A DNA stretch of 44,401 bases from JANQPA01 sp964628385 (GTDB lineage Bacteria > Bacteroidota > Bacteroidia > Chitinophagales > Saprospiraceae): positions 1-44,401 of the forward strand of contig CAZVOD010000035.1 of assembly GCA_964628385.1 (NCBI GenBank). The letters run 5' to 3'. This document shows, piece after piece, positions 24,639-33,894 of the stretch. Each line of letters opens with the position of its first letter. The first letter of the stretch is position 1. The notes beneath the pieces are model-generated. The model ran no database searches and had not been told where the DNA came from. It saw only the letters and a list, made by a program, of their open reading frames with translations. A program made the position numbers and the translations under genes.

Positions 24639-26975
24639 ATGAAAATAAGAAATTTACACCTATTAAAAGCAATTTTACTGCTTGCCTTAAGCTGCTCTTT
24701 TACTTTCATCCATTTGAATGCTCAATTTAGCGGAGATTATCCCTTCATCCATGAACGTGGGGGCATAATTATTAATGAAATATCTAATGGCCCCACCGCC
24801 TCTGAAGATGAATACATTGAGTTTTTAGTAGTTGGCGCCCCCAATAATCCTGATGCCCCGGTAGATATCAGCGGATGGCTGATCGATGATAATAATTTTG
24901 CAGGCACTGGTGAGGGTAATGCTCCCGGGCATCTCATTTTTGGCCGTTGCTACACCGCTGTTCCCCCGGGATCTCTGTTGGTAGTTTATAATGCCGCCAG
25001 CCCAAATGCACTACTGCCACCTGACGATCCGGAAGATGCCAATAATGATGGCGCTTATATCATACCAAATACTAGTGCTTGTATGGATGCCTGTCCCAGC
25101 AACCCCAATATTGAAGATTCAAATTTTTGTCCTTGCGCTGACCCTGAAGCCACTGTATCGGGCTGGCAGTTTGGCCTCAGAAACGCCGGGGATATCGTGC
25201 AGGTTAGAGATCGTTGTGAGACAATAGTGCATGCCATCAGTTGGGGAAGTGTTTCGCTTACCGCGGAAGTTCAAAATACAGTGGTTCGTTTGAGGGCTTC
25301 CGATAATTCACAATCCGGCCGTGTCATTCGCTTTATCAATGCCCTCAATAATGATTGGAATACTCTTGCTAATTATGATAATCCTGAAGTAGACGGCAAT
25401 CAAACGCCGGGACAGGCCAATAGCCCTGAAAACCAATCCCTCATTAGCGAACTTAGAGCAGGCTCATTTTCAGCCACGGGCACTATCCTTGATTGTAGGG
25501 CTACAGATGCAGGGGATCTAGTCCTTCCGGCTGATGCTCCATCCACTACCCTACCTCTGCAATTATGCTCAGGAGAAGATCTCTCTGCATTCACGCCAAG
25601 CTATGAGGCGGAAGATGAAATACAGCCTACCCCAACAGAATTCGCCTTTGAATACGCCTATTTGCTAACTTCTACAAATGCACCAGATTTCACTATCCTA
25701 GAATTCAACCTCGATGGAGACTTTGACTTCAATGCGCTACCCAACGGAGAGTATTTAGTGTGGGGCTTTTCTTTTATTCAAACCAATGGCTCTATGGGGA
25801 TCAATGATTTTTTGAATAAGGAAAATATCAGTACCGTAGAAGATATACGACAATACAGGGAATGTGGTTTTGATGGAAATGTAGATGTGAGAACAGCTTC
25901 CGGCGATAGTTTAAAAATTGTTATCGGCCTAACGCCAGCTACTCCTATGCCAATAGAAGTCCCCGGAGGATGTATATCAGTAGGGGACGAATTTGATTTC
26001 AACCTTACAGCTCTGGAAGATAATTTTATTAATAATGCTGACCAAGAGGTGAGATGGTATCTTGACAGTACGGCACAAAACCCGATTGAGAACCCAGCAA
26101 ACTTCACCAGTGGTACTACCCGTATTTTTGCAACTTTAGCGGAGTTTGGTTGTGAATCAGAGGCACTAGGCCTTGATCTACAGGTATTTCCCAGTCCGAC
26201 TATAGACTCTGTTGATTTTAACAATGAGACTTGCGGAGGTTTTGAAGATGGCAGCATCTTTCTAAGCTTTAGTGGCGGCAGCAGTCCATTTTCTATATTC
26301 CAAAATGGGCAATTAACGATCAGCACTTCTGAAATGGCTTTCCTTCAGGATAACCTAAGTGCCGGAACTTACACTTTTATCGTAGAAAATAAACAGGGTT
26401 GTCAATCTGCTCCTGAAATGATCACTCTTTTTGAAGGCAGCAGCATCTCTATAGATATGGGACCAGACACCACTATAAGCCTGGGCGAAAGTGTAGCAAT
26501 AATGGGAATATCCGACTTTGATATTCAGGAAATCACCTGGAATCCCAGCAATGGCATTAACCCTCCCAACAGCCTTAATGTAACGGCCAGTCCTCAGGTG
26601 AGCACTACCTATATTATCACCGCCACCGATACTTCGGGCTGTATTGCACTGGATAGCCTGACTATCATTGTCGAGGGCTCAAAGGATGTGTTTATCCCCA
26701 ATGTTTTCAGTCCTAACGGTGATGGCATTAATGATCAGTTTAATATTTTTGCTGACTTTTCCTTTTACAATCTTGAAGAGATTCACATTTTCAATCGATG
26801 GGGAGCACAGCTGTTCGAATCAGGAGCACCAATACAATCAAGCCGAACGGGTTTTTGGGATGGCACCTACAATGGAGAACCAGTAGAAATAGGTACTTAT
26901 GTCTATTATGTAGTGATGTCAGACCCCAATGGCGAGTCCTTCATCTTTAGCGGTTCGGTGAACGTAATAAGGTAG
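24639..26975 (+). CDS. Lamin-tail-domain surface protein with gliding-type (T9SS type B) C-terminus
   Basis: The 778-residue product has a signal peptide (AILLLALSCSFTFIHLNAQ), a lamin-tail-like domain at about 38-215 (IIINEISNGPTASEDEYIEF, VDISGWLIDDNN, VPPGSLLVVYNA), a central beta-rich region, one SprB-like repeat at about 525-600 (ETCGGFEDGSIFLSFSGG, LSAGTYTFIVENKQGC), an Ig-like segment (DMGPDTTISLGESVAIMG) and a C-terminal gliding motility-associated domain from about 685 (VFIPNVFSPNGDGINDQF, IHIFNRWGAQLFE, FWDGTYNGEPVEIGTYVYYV). The C-terminal domain marks it as T9SS type B cargo. A Cys-rich insert near residues 148-168 may bind metal or form disulphides. Function beyond surface location is unknown. 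Confidence 0.85.
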   Translation: MKIRNLHLLKAILLLALSCSFTFIHLNAQFSGDYPFIHERGGIIINEISNGPTASEDEYIEFLVVGAPNNPDAPVDISGWLIDDNNFAGTGEGNAPGHLIFGRCYTAVPPGSLLVVYNAASPNALLPPDDPEDANNDGAYIIPNTSACMDACPSNPNIEDSNFCPCADPEATVSGWQFGLRNAGDIVQVRDRCETIVHAISWGSVSLTAEVQNTVVRLRASDNSQSGRVIRFINALNNDWNTLANYDNPEVDGNQTPGQANSPENQSLISELRAGSFSATGTILDCRATDAGDLVLPADAPSTTLPLQLCSGEDLSAFTPSYEAEDEIQPTPTEFAFEYAYLLTSTNAPDFTILEFNLDGDFDFNALPNGEYLVWGFSFIQTNGSMGINDFLNKENISTVEDIRQYRECGFDGNVDVRTASGDSLKIVIGLTPATPMPIEVPGGCISVGDEFDFNLTALEDNFINNADQEVRWYLDSTAQNPIENPANFTSGTTRIFATLAEFGCESEALGLDLQVFPSPTIDSVDFNNETCGGFEDGSIFLSFSGGSSPFSIFQNGQLTISTSEMAFLQDNLSAGTYTFIVENKQGCQSAPEMITLFEGSSISIDMGPDTTISLGESVAIMGISDFDIQEITWNPSNGINPPNSLNVTASPQVSTTYIITATDTSGCIALDSLTIIVEGSKDVFIPNVFSPNGDGINDQFNIFADFSFYNLEEIHIFNRWGAQLFESGAPIQSSRTGFWDGTYNGEPVEIGTYVYYVVMSDPNGESFIFSGSVNVIR

Positions 26976-27070
26976 TGCAGGAGACATCAGGGGCAGAAGA
27001 GCTTTGCCTGAGATGCCTTTGTACTAATTTGCCCATAACTTTAAAATAAAAAGTTAGGAATATCAGCATC

Positions 27071-27308
27071 TTGTATTTAACGTTCGTTCTATTTTTTTCC
27101 ATTACCCTAACAATAGCGAGCTCCTCTTTTTCAAGTGACCCCACAACCCAAAAAGTGAAGTGGCTAAGAAAGATGGATGAGGCCATCGCTCAAAGTGAGA
27201 AAAGGCAACGTCCGATGAAATACTTTTGGGCCAGCTTGTTGATTGGAGCATTATCTTTTAGAGAAAAAAGTAAGAAATGCTCTTTTCTGTAAAAGGAGGG
27301 GCATTAGC
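27071..27308 (+). pseudogene. Thioredoxin-like remnant
   Basis: A TTG-started frame to 27292 gives a signal-like start and then KWLRKMDEAIAQSEKRQRP, which matches the segment before the active site of exported thioredoxin-like proteins (usual continuation ILLYFTGSDWC). In the next frame the sequence resumes weakly as ILLGQLVDWS and later EMLFSVKGGALAYEA, resembling the helix after the active site, with stops between. No CxxC is intact. It is best read as a short, frameshifted relic; the similarity is partial, so confidence is limited. The rest of 26976-27308 holds nothing else supportable. Confidence 0.35.
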
Positions 27309-27524
27309 TTATGAAGCATAATTCCATTGATTGGCTTCCTCTTCCAGGTTTTTCAATTCTCTGTCAATTTCTTCTTCTCCTATGTAGGTTCTTTTACCAT
27401 CTTGCATAGTAATCTTTTTCAATCTGGCATTAATCTGAACCAGGTAATCAATCGATACCGCTCTTAATCTTTCCTCAATTTCTTGTACTTGAGGAGTGAT
27501 AGCAGCATATTTCAAAACAATCAT
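27309..27524 (-). CDS. Small protein of unknown function (71 aa)
   Basis: ATG-started frame encoding 71 residues with no signal peptide or membrane segment. It is helical and charged (QEIEERLRAVSIDYLVQINA, EEEIDRELKNLEEEANQW) with a possible coiled coil. It does not match a family I know. It has intergenic space on both sides and same-strand orientation as the M14 peptidase gene, 193 bases downstream of that gene's stop. Compositional bias and full-length helix pattern favour a real gene. Confidence 0.5.
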   Translation of the reverse strand: MIVLKYAAITPQVQEIEERLRAVSIDYLVQINARLKKITMQDGKRTYIGEEEIDRELKNLEEEANQWNYAS

Positions 27525-27675
27525 GAGGGTTGTATTTTAATTTTAAATATGTTCATATATAATAACGAGCCAAGGGGGGTAAAAAGTTCATGGAAATTAG
27601 ACATTCTCATGACTTTTTGGAGCTATTTTTTGGCGAGAAGATAAGCAGGCTTTAGGAAAGCGGAAAAGTTTGGAA

Positions 27676-27705
27676 AATGGGGAAAACCCTTGGATTTCCC
27701 CCATT
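27676..27705 (-). terminator. Terminator after the M14 peptidase gene
   Basis: On the minus strand AATGGGG pairs with CCCCATT (plus positions 27699-27705 and 27676-27682) with inner AAAT/TTT pairing, followed by TTCCAAACTTTTCC. It lies 13 bases after the stop codon at 27718. Confidence 0.5.
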
Positions 27706-27717
27706 ACTCTCATTTTT

Positions 27718-29208
27718 TTACAGGCTGCTCAATGTTTCATTGAAGCGATTTCTAATCAATTCTTTATCCTTTTTCAGGTTAAGTACATGACCATTTACGG
27801 CTACCATTGCTGTTTTACCATCCTTCTGGAAAGCCAGAGCAGGGTTGTGCCCAATGTCAAGAGTTACGTCAGGAGACTGACCAGGAGCGATCAATTCCAA
27901 TGGAAACTTCTCAGTGAATTGTGGAGCAGGTGTTTCTTCAACAACCAAGTAAGTGATACCCTGAGATAGCAATTCTACAGGATCAATATCAGCCAATTCA
28001 TCCATGCTACCGATCAATGTAGAATAAACTTTACCAGGTACAGCTTTCATACCTTCAGCATCAATTTCTACATATCCATGGGCAGTTCTCAAATCTCCCA
28101 TGTCAGAGATAGAGTTTTGCAAGTGGTAGTTCTTATTTCTGTTGTAACCAATTTCATCAAAACGCATAGCGATATCCATTTCGAAAGAGTTCCCACCTTT
28201 GCTGATCGTAGCCTTTCTTACGATCACCTCGTGGAAGGCATCAGATTCGTTCATTGGAATGTCGTTATACGCCTTGATAGAAGCGGAACCATAATCACCA
28301 CCAGAGATGATATCAAAAGCAGACAATAAGGTCAGGAAGTTGATTTTTCTCAACGTTTGCTTTTCACGATCATCATTTAGGCCTCCTGTTTCAATTAATA
28401 CAGTTCTGGCACCCCACTTCTGCATGTTGTCACCAAATGCGCGAGGTTCAAAATCATCATTGTACTTAGCTACATGGCCGGGTAGGAATTCCTGTACGGT
28501 TTCATTTAGCATACCAATTAGCTTCATAGCATCGCTACGCTCAGCATTCATATCCTTTTTGTAGTTGTAGGCTGGAGCTAAGAAAGAAATACTGGCTGGA
28601 TTTTTGCTGATACCTGCTGAATAGTAGCGGTTCTGGTCGTGTAGATTGAATGCCCAGTCTGGCTGGATATCATCATACACTTTCTTGAGTAACTTTGATT
28701 CGGGGCTCTGCAGGCGAACCGCATCTCTGTTGAGATCAATTCCCAGAGCATTTCTACGCTGGAACTTGTCGGCACCATCAGGGTTGAGCATAGGTAGAAA
28801 ATAAATGGATAACTGGTCCCTTAGGGCTTCTTTGAAATCAGTCTGGTTGTTGTTGTCCTTGAGGAAGTTAAATACATCCATCATAGCCATGGTAGCTGTG
28901 GGCTCATCACCGTGCATTTGTGACCAAAGTAGAATCTTTACTGGCCCGTCACCATACTTTACAGTGTAGATTTCTTTGCCTTCTACAGACTTACCCTGAG
29001 CGGTAACATCAAACTGATTTTCCGGTAGATTGGTAACGATAGCCTTAATATCGCTATGCTTAAACCTTCGATCCTTGATGCTGGACTCTTTGAATTTACC
29101 ATAATCTTTTTCTACTGATTCCACGTTGAACCCTGACTGGTCCTTGGAACATCCTTGAAAAATAACAATCGAAAATACTGCGAAAAGTAAGAATGAAAAT
29201 GATCTCAT
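27718..29208 (-). CDS. M14-family zinc carboxypeptidase lipoprotein
   Basis: The ATG at 29208 is chosen because it opens on a lipoprotein signal (MRSFSFLLFAVFSIVIFQGC), with the lipidated Cys at residue 20; a longer frame reaches into the divergent gene. The 496-residue product has M14 features: SQMHGDEPTATMAMMDVF (first zinc ligands H and E), MLNPDGADKFQRRNALGIDLNRD (substrate Arg region), FNLHDQNRYY (third zinc ligand H) and TVLIETGG (probable catalytic Glu). The remaining about 170 residues form a C-terminal beta-rich domain. It probably trims peptides in the periplasm or at the outer membrane. It is divergent from the methyltransferase gene at 29324, sharing a 115-base promoter region. 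Confidence 0.85.
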   Translation of the reverse strand: MRSFSFLLFAVFSIVIFQGCSKDQSGFNVESVEKDYGKFKESSIKDRRFKHSDIKAIVTNLPENQFDVTAQGKSVEGKEIYTVKYGDGPVKILLWSQMHGDEPTATMAMMDVFNFLKDNNNQTDFKEALRDQLSIYFLPMLNPDGADKFQRRNALGIDLNRDAVRLQSPESKLLKKVYDDIQPDWAFNLHDQNRYYSAGISKNPASISFLAPAYNYKKDMNAERSDAMKLIGMLNETVQEFLPGHVAKYNDDFEPRAFGDNMQKWGARTVLIETGGLNDDREKQTLRKINFLTLLSAFDIISGGDYGSASIKAYNDIPMNESDAFHEVIVRKATISKGGNSFEMDIAMRFDEIGYNRNKNYHLQNSISDMGDLRTAHGYVEIDAEGMKAVPGKVYSTLIGSMDELADIDPVELLSQGITYLVVEETPAPQFTEKFPLELIAPGQSPDVTLDIGHNPALAFQKDGKTAMVAVNGHVLNLKKDKELIRNRFNETLSSL

Positions 29209-29323
29209 AATTATTGTAACGTTTTGTTTTATCAAAAAAATCTGAATCCTGAAATAAATCGTATATTCAGGTTGCAACTGGAGTTTGCAAAGTATTTTTT
29301 TGAAGGAATATACTCTGCTCGAT

Positions 29324-30286
29324 ATGTTTAAGTTTTTATATATTATTAACGTCATTTTTTTGATATCGTTCTCTATAAATCCGATTTTCCTTTGGTCTCA
29401 GGAAAAAAAACAATTAATTTTTGAAAAACGCCTAAAACAACTATGGGAAAAAGAGTTTTCGCCCAAAATTCAGAAGGAAATATTGGACTCTGCCCTGAAT
29501 AAGGTAGAAAATTCAGCGCTCTCTTCTAAAGACAAGTTCGAACTTTCCTTTTTTCTAACTCAACTAGAATATTTTTCTGAATTAACGGACGCTCCCTTCC
29601 TCTCAGATCGCTCTCAGACTTTACTTTCTGATTTTCTACCTGCCAAAGACATTAAGAGAATATTAAGATTATGGGCTACTCAAAATTTTAAGCAACAATG
29701 CGCCAAGCTGGTTAGACCTTACTTAGTGGAAGATTCCATCATACATCAACTCAATACGGAATATGAGTTGTGGAATGAATTGCAAAGTTATGAGCTCCCT
29801 GATCACTCAAGAGTAGCAGAAATCGGTGCTGGAGATGGCTTGTTTGCCGCTCAGCTTAAACTGATGCATCCAAGCATAACTATATTTGTCAACGAAATTT
29901 CTGCTGATAAAGTTGCAAGTATTGCCAACCAGATGCTTATCTTCGAAGAAGAAGAGCAAGAATCTATCCTAATGACCTTAGGCAGTCTGGTCTCCTGCAA
30001 TCTGGAAGGACAAAATCTCGATAGGATTATTGTCCGCAATACATTTCACCACTTTTCTGAACCCGAAAATATGCTGTCTTCATTTGAAGCTGCACTAAAA
30101 CGGGAAGGTAAGCTTTACTTACTCGAACAATTTAAAGGCGATACAGACAGTAGCGAAGAATATTGTGCTCATCTAAAAGAACGAAGTACAATAGAAGAGT
30201 TGTTAAAAAATAAAGGCTGGCAAAAGGATGGGGAAATTTATCTGAAAAAACAAAAAAAATATTTGATGATCTACACGCTCCCTTGA
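29324..30286 (+). CDS. Class I SAM-dependent methyltransferase with N-terminal signal/anchor
   Basis: The ATG at 29324 is preferred over an upstream frame extension. The 320-residue product begins with a hydrophobic segment (MFKFLYIINVIFLISFSINP) followed by SQEKK, like a signal peptide or anchor. Residues about 30-165 are helical and unlike known domains. Residues about 165-300 carry the methyltransferase motifs: VAEIGAGDGLFAAQL (motif I), IFVNEIS, LDRIIVRNTFHHFSEPENML and GKLYLLEQF. Cytoplasmic SAM dependence does not fit well with export, so the segment may be an N-in anchor or a relic. The neighbouring gene at 30372 follows on the same strand after 85 bases. Confidence 0.75.
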   Translation: MFKFLYIINVIFLISFSINPIFLWSQEKKQLIFEKRLKQLWEKEFSPKIQKEILDSALNKVENSALSSKDKFELSFFLTQLEYFSELTDAPFLSDRSQTLLSDFLPAKDIKRILRLWATQNFKQQCAKLVRPYLVEDSIIHQLNTEYELWNELQSYELPDHSRVAEIGAGDGLFAAQLKLMHPSITIFVNEISADKVASIANQMLIFEEEEQESILMTLGSLVSCNLEGQNLDRIIVRNTFHHFSEPENMLSSFEAALKREGKLYLLEQFKGDTDSSEEYCAHLKERSTIEELLKNKGWQKDGEIYLKKQKKYLMIYTLP

Positions 30287-30371
30287 AAGGGAAGGGCTTT
30301 TAAATATTTTTTACAGTAGTTATTGAAAATCTGTCCAAAAAACCTGTAATTTCTTATCAAAACTAACACCT

Positions 30372-31751
30372 ATGAGAGAAATATTCTTATCCCTTTTGAT
30401 CATCACTGTAGCTATTTCCATGTATGCACAAAATTTTGAAGGCAGTTGGTCAGGCCAATTGGATATCCAAGGAACAAAGCTGACTATCGTTTTTAATATT
30501 GAAAAAAACGAGGGGCGTTACAGCAGTACCATGGATAGCCCAGATCAGGGCGCCAAAGGCATTCCAACAGATACCACAATAATTGAAGGAAAGAACCTAA
30601 CCATAACTGCCGCCCAGCTAGCTTTGGAATTTACGGGAACATTAAACGAAGAAAAAAATGAGATCAAGGGGATTTTCAAACAAGGGCCAATGCAGCTGCC
30701 CCTCATACTGAGCGACTCAAAAGCTGCGGCAGTAAAAAAATTGAGGCCTCAAGACCCAAAAGATTTTCCTTACCATCGGGAAGAAGTAAAAATTTACAAT
30801 AAAAGAGATGAGGTGTACTTGGCAGGCACCCTTACCACTCCCAAATCTGGAGCAATAAAAAAGGCGGTAATCCTTGTATCAGGTTCAGGCCCGCAAAACA
30901 GAGATGAAGAACTATTTGACCATCGTCCCTTTCTGGTTCTTTCTGATCATCTGACTCGCAATGGTATTGCTGTACTAAGATATGACGACCGCGGAGTGGC
31001 GGGTTCTGCTGGCAACCATGCCCAGGCAACTACCGCTGACTTTGCCAATGACGCCGAGGCAGTCATTGAATTTCTAGCTCAGCATCCCGAGCTTGGCGAG
31101 GCTGACCTGGGTATCATCGGTCATAGCGAAGGTGGTATGATTGCTCCTATGGTGGCTGCCCGCAATGGTGAAGTAGATTTTATTGTTTTATTGGCTGGTC
31201 CGGGTATTCCCATTGATGAATTGATGCTGATGCAGGTCCGCAAATCCGCTGAACTTGCCGGAGCCCCAGCCTCTACTATTGAACTGAATCAAAAGTTACT
31301 GAGCGGAGTTTATGATTACCTGAAAAATAACCCTGAAGCTACCACATCTGAAGCCAGCAATACGATTCAAAAGATATTAAAAGAAGGCCTGAAAGAATTC
31401 CCTGATGTTGATGAGTTGGTTAAAAAAGAAACTGACCCTATGTTATCTCCCTGGTTCAGGTATTTTATGACTTTTGATCCGGTTGATTATTTAAGTGAAG
31501 TAAAGTGCCCGGTATTAGCCATCAATGGAGACCTTGATATGCAGGTAAGCAACCAGGAAAACCTGGCCGGCATTGAGCAGGCACTGAAAAAATCCGGGAA
31601 TAATAATGTGACTATCAAATCCATAAAGGGATTAAATCACCTATTCCAAACTGCCCAAACTGGCAGTGCTGCTGAATATCCCGTTATTGAAGAAACTTTC
31701 AACCAGGAAGCCATGACAATCGTAAGCGACTGGATTAAAAACCTGAAATAG
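30372..31751 (+). CDS. Exported alpha/beta hydrolase
   Basis: The 459-residue product has a signal peptide (MREIFLSLLIITVAISMYAQ), an N-terminal beta domain (residues about 20-115; GSWSGQLDIQGTKLTIVFNI) and an alpha/beta hydrolase domain from about 130: VILVSGSGPQNRDEE, AVLRYDDRGVAGSAG, the nucleophile elbow GHSEGG, PVLAINGDLDMQV near the acid residue and IKGLNHLFQ with the catalytic His. This layout fits periplasmic esterase or acyl-peptidase-like hydrolases of Bacteroidota. Substrate unknown. Confidence 0.85.
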   Translation: MREIFLSLLIITVAISMYAQNFEGSWSGQLDIQGTKLTIVFNIEKNEGRYSSTMDSPDQGAKGIPTDTTIIEGKNLTITAAQLALEFTGTLNEEKNEIKGIFKQGPMQLPLILSDSKAAAVKKLRPQDPKDFPYHREEVKIYNKRDEVYLAGTLTTPKSGAIKKAVILVSGSGPQNRDEELFDHRPFLVLSDHLTRNGIAVLRYDDRGVAGSAGNHAQATTADFANDAEAVIEFLAQHPELGEADLGIIGHSEGGMIAPMVAARNGEVDFIVLLAGPGIPIDELMLMQVRKSAELAGAPASTIELNQKLLSGVYDYLKNNPEATTSEASNTIQKILKEGLKEFPDVDELVKKETDPMLSPWFRYFMTFDPVDYLSEVKCPVLAINGDLDMQVSNQENLAGIEQALKKSGNNNVTIKSIKGLNHLFQTAQTGSAAEYPVIEETFNQEAMTIVSDWIKNLK

Positions 31752-31786
31752 TATAAGTTAAGGGTAAGAGCATATTTATAACTAAA

Positions 31787-32323
31787 TTATCTGATCCCAA
31801 AGTTCCTAAACAGGTGGGTGCTCCTCAGTTTTCCTTTGACGGTCATATGCTCTTTGAATGTATAATACAAAGTAAGGCCGCATTTCTCTAAAACCCGCCG
31901 GGAAGCAGTATTCAATACGTCGCAGGTAGCTTCCAATTCTTTCACTCCAAGGTGCTCACAGGAATATTTTGTCATGCCAATGGCAGCCTCCGTAGCATAG
32001 CCATTATTCCAGTGATTGGGATGAATAATGTACCCAAAATCTGCTCGTTCCGGTTTAAAAGTCTTCTTCCGTAGGCCACAACTGCCGATGAGCTGTCCCG
32101 AGTCTTTCAGGCATACTGCCATTTCGTAGGTATGCCGGGGTGATTCATCTCTGGCCGCTATAGCTTTGTCAATAAAGTCTTTAGACTGTTGATAAGTATT
32201 GGGGCCCCAGGGCTCATAAATGAGAATATCTGCAATGGAAGCATATCGATGGACCGCTCCCCAATCTGCAAGCTCAAACTCCCGTAGCCAAAGCCGCTCC
32301 GTTTCTATGCAAATTTCATTCAT
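31787..32323 (-). CDS. GNAT N-acetyltransferase (RimJ-like)
   Basis: The ATG at 32323 is preferred to a TTG 12 codons upstream. The product of 178 residues has MNEICIETERLWLREFEL at the start, the acetyl-CoA binding segment GYIIHPNHWNNGYATEAAIGM, and NTASRRVLEKCGLTLYYTF, all typical of ribosomal-protein-type GNATs. It is the last gene of the long minus-strand operon, 46 bases after the Rieske gene. It might acetylate an amine in the pathway product, or be an unrelated passenger. Confidence 0.8.
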   Translation of the reverse strand: MNEICIETERLWLREFELADWGAVHRYASIADILIYEPWGPNTYQQSKDFIDKAIAARDESPRHTYEMAVCLKDSGQLIGSCGLRKKTFKPERADFGYIIHPNHWNNGYATEAAIGMTKYSCEHLGVKELEATCDVLNTASRRVLEKCGLTLYYTFKEHMTVKGKLRSTHLFRNFGIR

Positions 32324-32369
32324 CACGTAATTTACCTTTTTCACAAAAAAACGGATCAAAAAGTTCCCA

Positions 32370-33455
32370 TTATGCTGAAACGTATTTTGCCAGCAAACTA
32401 TGAAAGTGATGCACGCCTTTTTCTCTTTTGGCAGAAAACCTACCAGTCTTATAAAAACGGGATTGTAATCCTTTATGTACGCCTTCCACTACAAATTCAT
32501 CTTCTCGCTCTACTTTATCCAAAAGTGCACCAGCTCCCTTACCCAATTTATTTTCATCGTAGACATAGGTACGAAACAAGACCTTGGTCCTATTCAGCGT
32601 TAATGGCTTAACAATGTTGACGGATAACCCCCAGGGGTAAAAATTGAACATCATATTAGGGAATATCCAAAAGTAATAGGCCGCTACATGCTTACCGTAA
32701 TCTACATGCCCCTCTGGTAGGTCAAAAGTATATTCCCCACTATCAGCGTATCCTACCTGTAAATTGTAGTGATCGTGTATTTCTGTTGTGTAATATCCGT
32801 AATCCAGTACTGCATTCAAATCATTATGTACGAAAGGAATGTGAAATCCCTCCAGATAATTGTCACAGTATAATGCCCAATGACAATTTACTAGATAATC
32901 CTTATGCAAAGCTGGTGCTTCCCTAAATTCCTCCAGCGGAAGAAAACCTATCCGATTGCTTATTTCCTGAATAATTTTGGGAAATGGAAACTGATCATCT
33001 AGGCCGATAAAAACCTGTGGCCCTAACATGGCTACCTCAAATTCGTGCAGGTGATCACAGGGGCGGGGAAAATCCTCTACCTCGCTAAATTCCGGCATGA
33101 ACTTCATTTGTCCGTTCAGATCCCATCTGCGACCGTGATATCCACAAGTGATTCTGGATAATTTGCCGGGATGGTGAACGATGATGTTGCCGCGATGTGT
33201 ACATACATTGGAAAAAGCTTTGAGCTTATTTTCCTGATTCCTAAGCAAAAGTATAGGCTCAGTTAAGTAGTGCTCCAGCAGCATCGCTGGATAGACATGC
33301 CCCTGCAGAGGAACCAGATCTCTTTCGTCTCCGAGCCATTGCCAGGACCTGGCGAAAATGTTTTCTTTAATAATTTCAAATACTTGCTCACTTCTGTAAA
33401 AAGAAGCCGGTAGCGTTTCCGCTGCCGAAATATCAGGATGAATATGGTAATTCAT
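32370..33455 (-). CDS. Rieske-type aromatic-ring-hydroxylating-like oxygenase, alpha subunit
   Basis: The 361-residue protein has the Rieske cluster motif C85-x-H87 (NVCTHRGN) and C104-x2-H107 (TCGYHGRRW) and the mononuclear iron ligands H205 and H210 in DNYLEGFHIPFVH. Length and order fit Rieske non-heme iron monooxygenases acting on small molecules, such as choline, stachydrine or carnitine oxygenases. Such enzymes need a reductase, which is not encoded in this window. It is 26 bases after the CxxC protein gene, within the transporter operon. A role in oxidising the imported compound is inference. Confidence 0.85.
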   Translation of the reverse strand: MNYHIHPDISAAETLPASFYRSEQVFEIIKENIFARSWQWLGDERDLVPLQGHVYPAMLLEHYLTEPILLLRNQENKLKAFSNVCTHRGNIIVHHPGKLSRITCGYHGRRWDLNGQMKFMPEFSEVEDFPRPCDHLHEFEVAMLGPQVFIGLDDQFPFPKIIQEISNRIGFLPLEEFREAPALHKDYLVNCHWALYCDNYLEGFHIPFVHNDLNAVLDYGYYTTEIHDHYNLQVGYADSGEYTFDLPEGHVDYGKHVAAYYFWIFPNMMFNFYPWGLSVNIVKPLTLNRTKVLFRTYVYDENKLGKGAGALLDKVEREDEFVVEGVHKGLQSRFYKTGRFSAKREKGVHHFHSLLAKYVSA

Positions 33456-33481
33456 AAAAGCAAAAATTTGAATGATTAAGG

Positions 33482-33874
33482 CTATTTCATTTTAGGTAAA
33501 CCGTTTTCCCTGTCAATCGGCTTTAACTTCCTTTCAATATACGCCATCAAACCCTGCAGTTCCATACTATTGAGGGCCTTTGCATCCAAAAATGGTTGGA
33601 TCAGTTTTCCCTCCCTGAGAAATATAGCCGGCAGTTTTTCATCATGGCCCTGGTATTTCTTTTCCCATTCATCCTTATGCAGAAAGGTAGTCTTTACCGG
33701 AATAGTTTCGACAAATGCAGTCCACTGTGGCTTAGCTGAAAAGACATTATGAGTAATATCACAAAGCTTACAGGGATAAGTTTTGGGAGAAAAAATTTTG
33801 TGCGCCATATCCAGATAGCCATTCCATCTGCCACTATCGGCATTATAAACGAATATTAGTTCTTGCTGATTCAT
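33482..33874 (-). CDS. Small CxxC protein of unknown function
   Basis: The 130-residue product starts ELIFVYNADSGRWNGYLDMA and has a C35-x2-C38 pair (TYPCKLCDITHNVF), followed by FLHKDEWEKKY and LPAIFLREGKLIQPFLDA, so it looks like a small thioredoxin-like or DCC-like cytoplasmic domain, but the DCC signature at the N-terminus is not typical. It has no signal peptide. It sits 20 bases after the second GATase1-like gene and 26 before the Rieske oxygenase. It could be a redox partner or carrier for the oxygenase (inference). Confidence 0.65.
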   Translation of the reverse strand: MNQQELIFVYNADSGRWNGYLDMAHKIFSPKTYPCKLCDITHNVFSAKPQWTAFVETIPVKTTFLHKDEWEKKYQGHDEKLPAIFLREGKLIQPFLDAKALNSMELQGLMAYIERKLKPIDRENGLPKMK

Positions 33875-33894
33875 AATTATTATTTGGGCAATCT

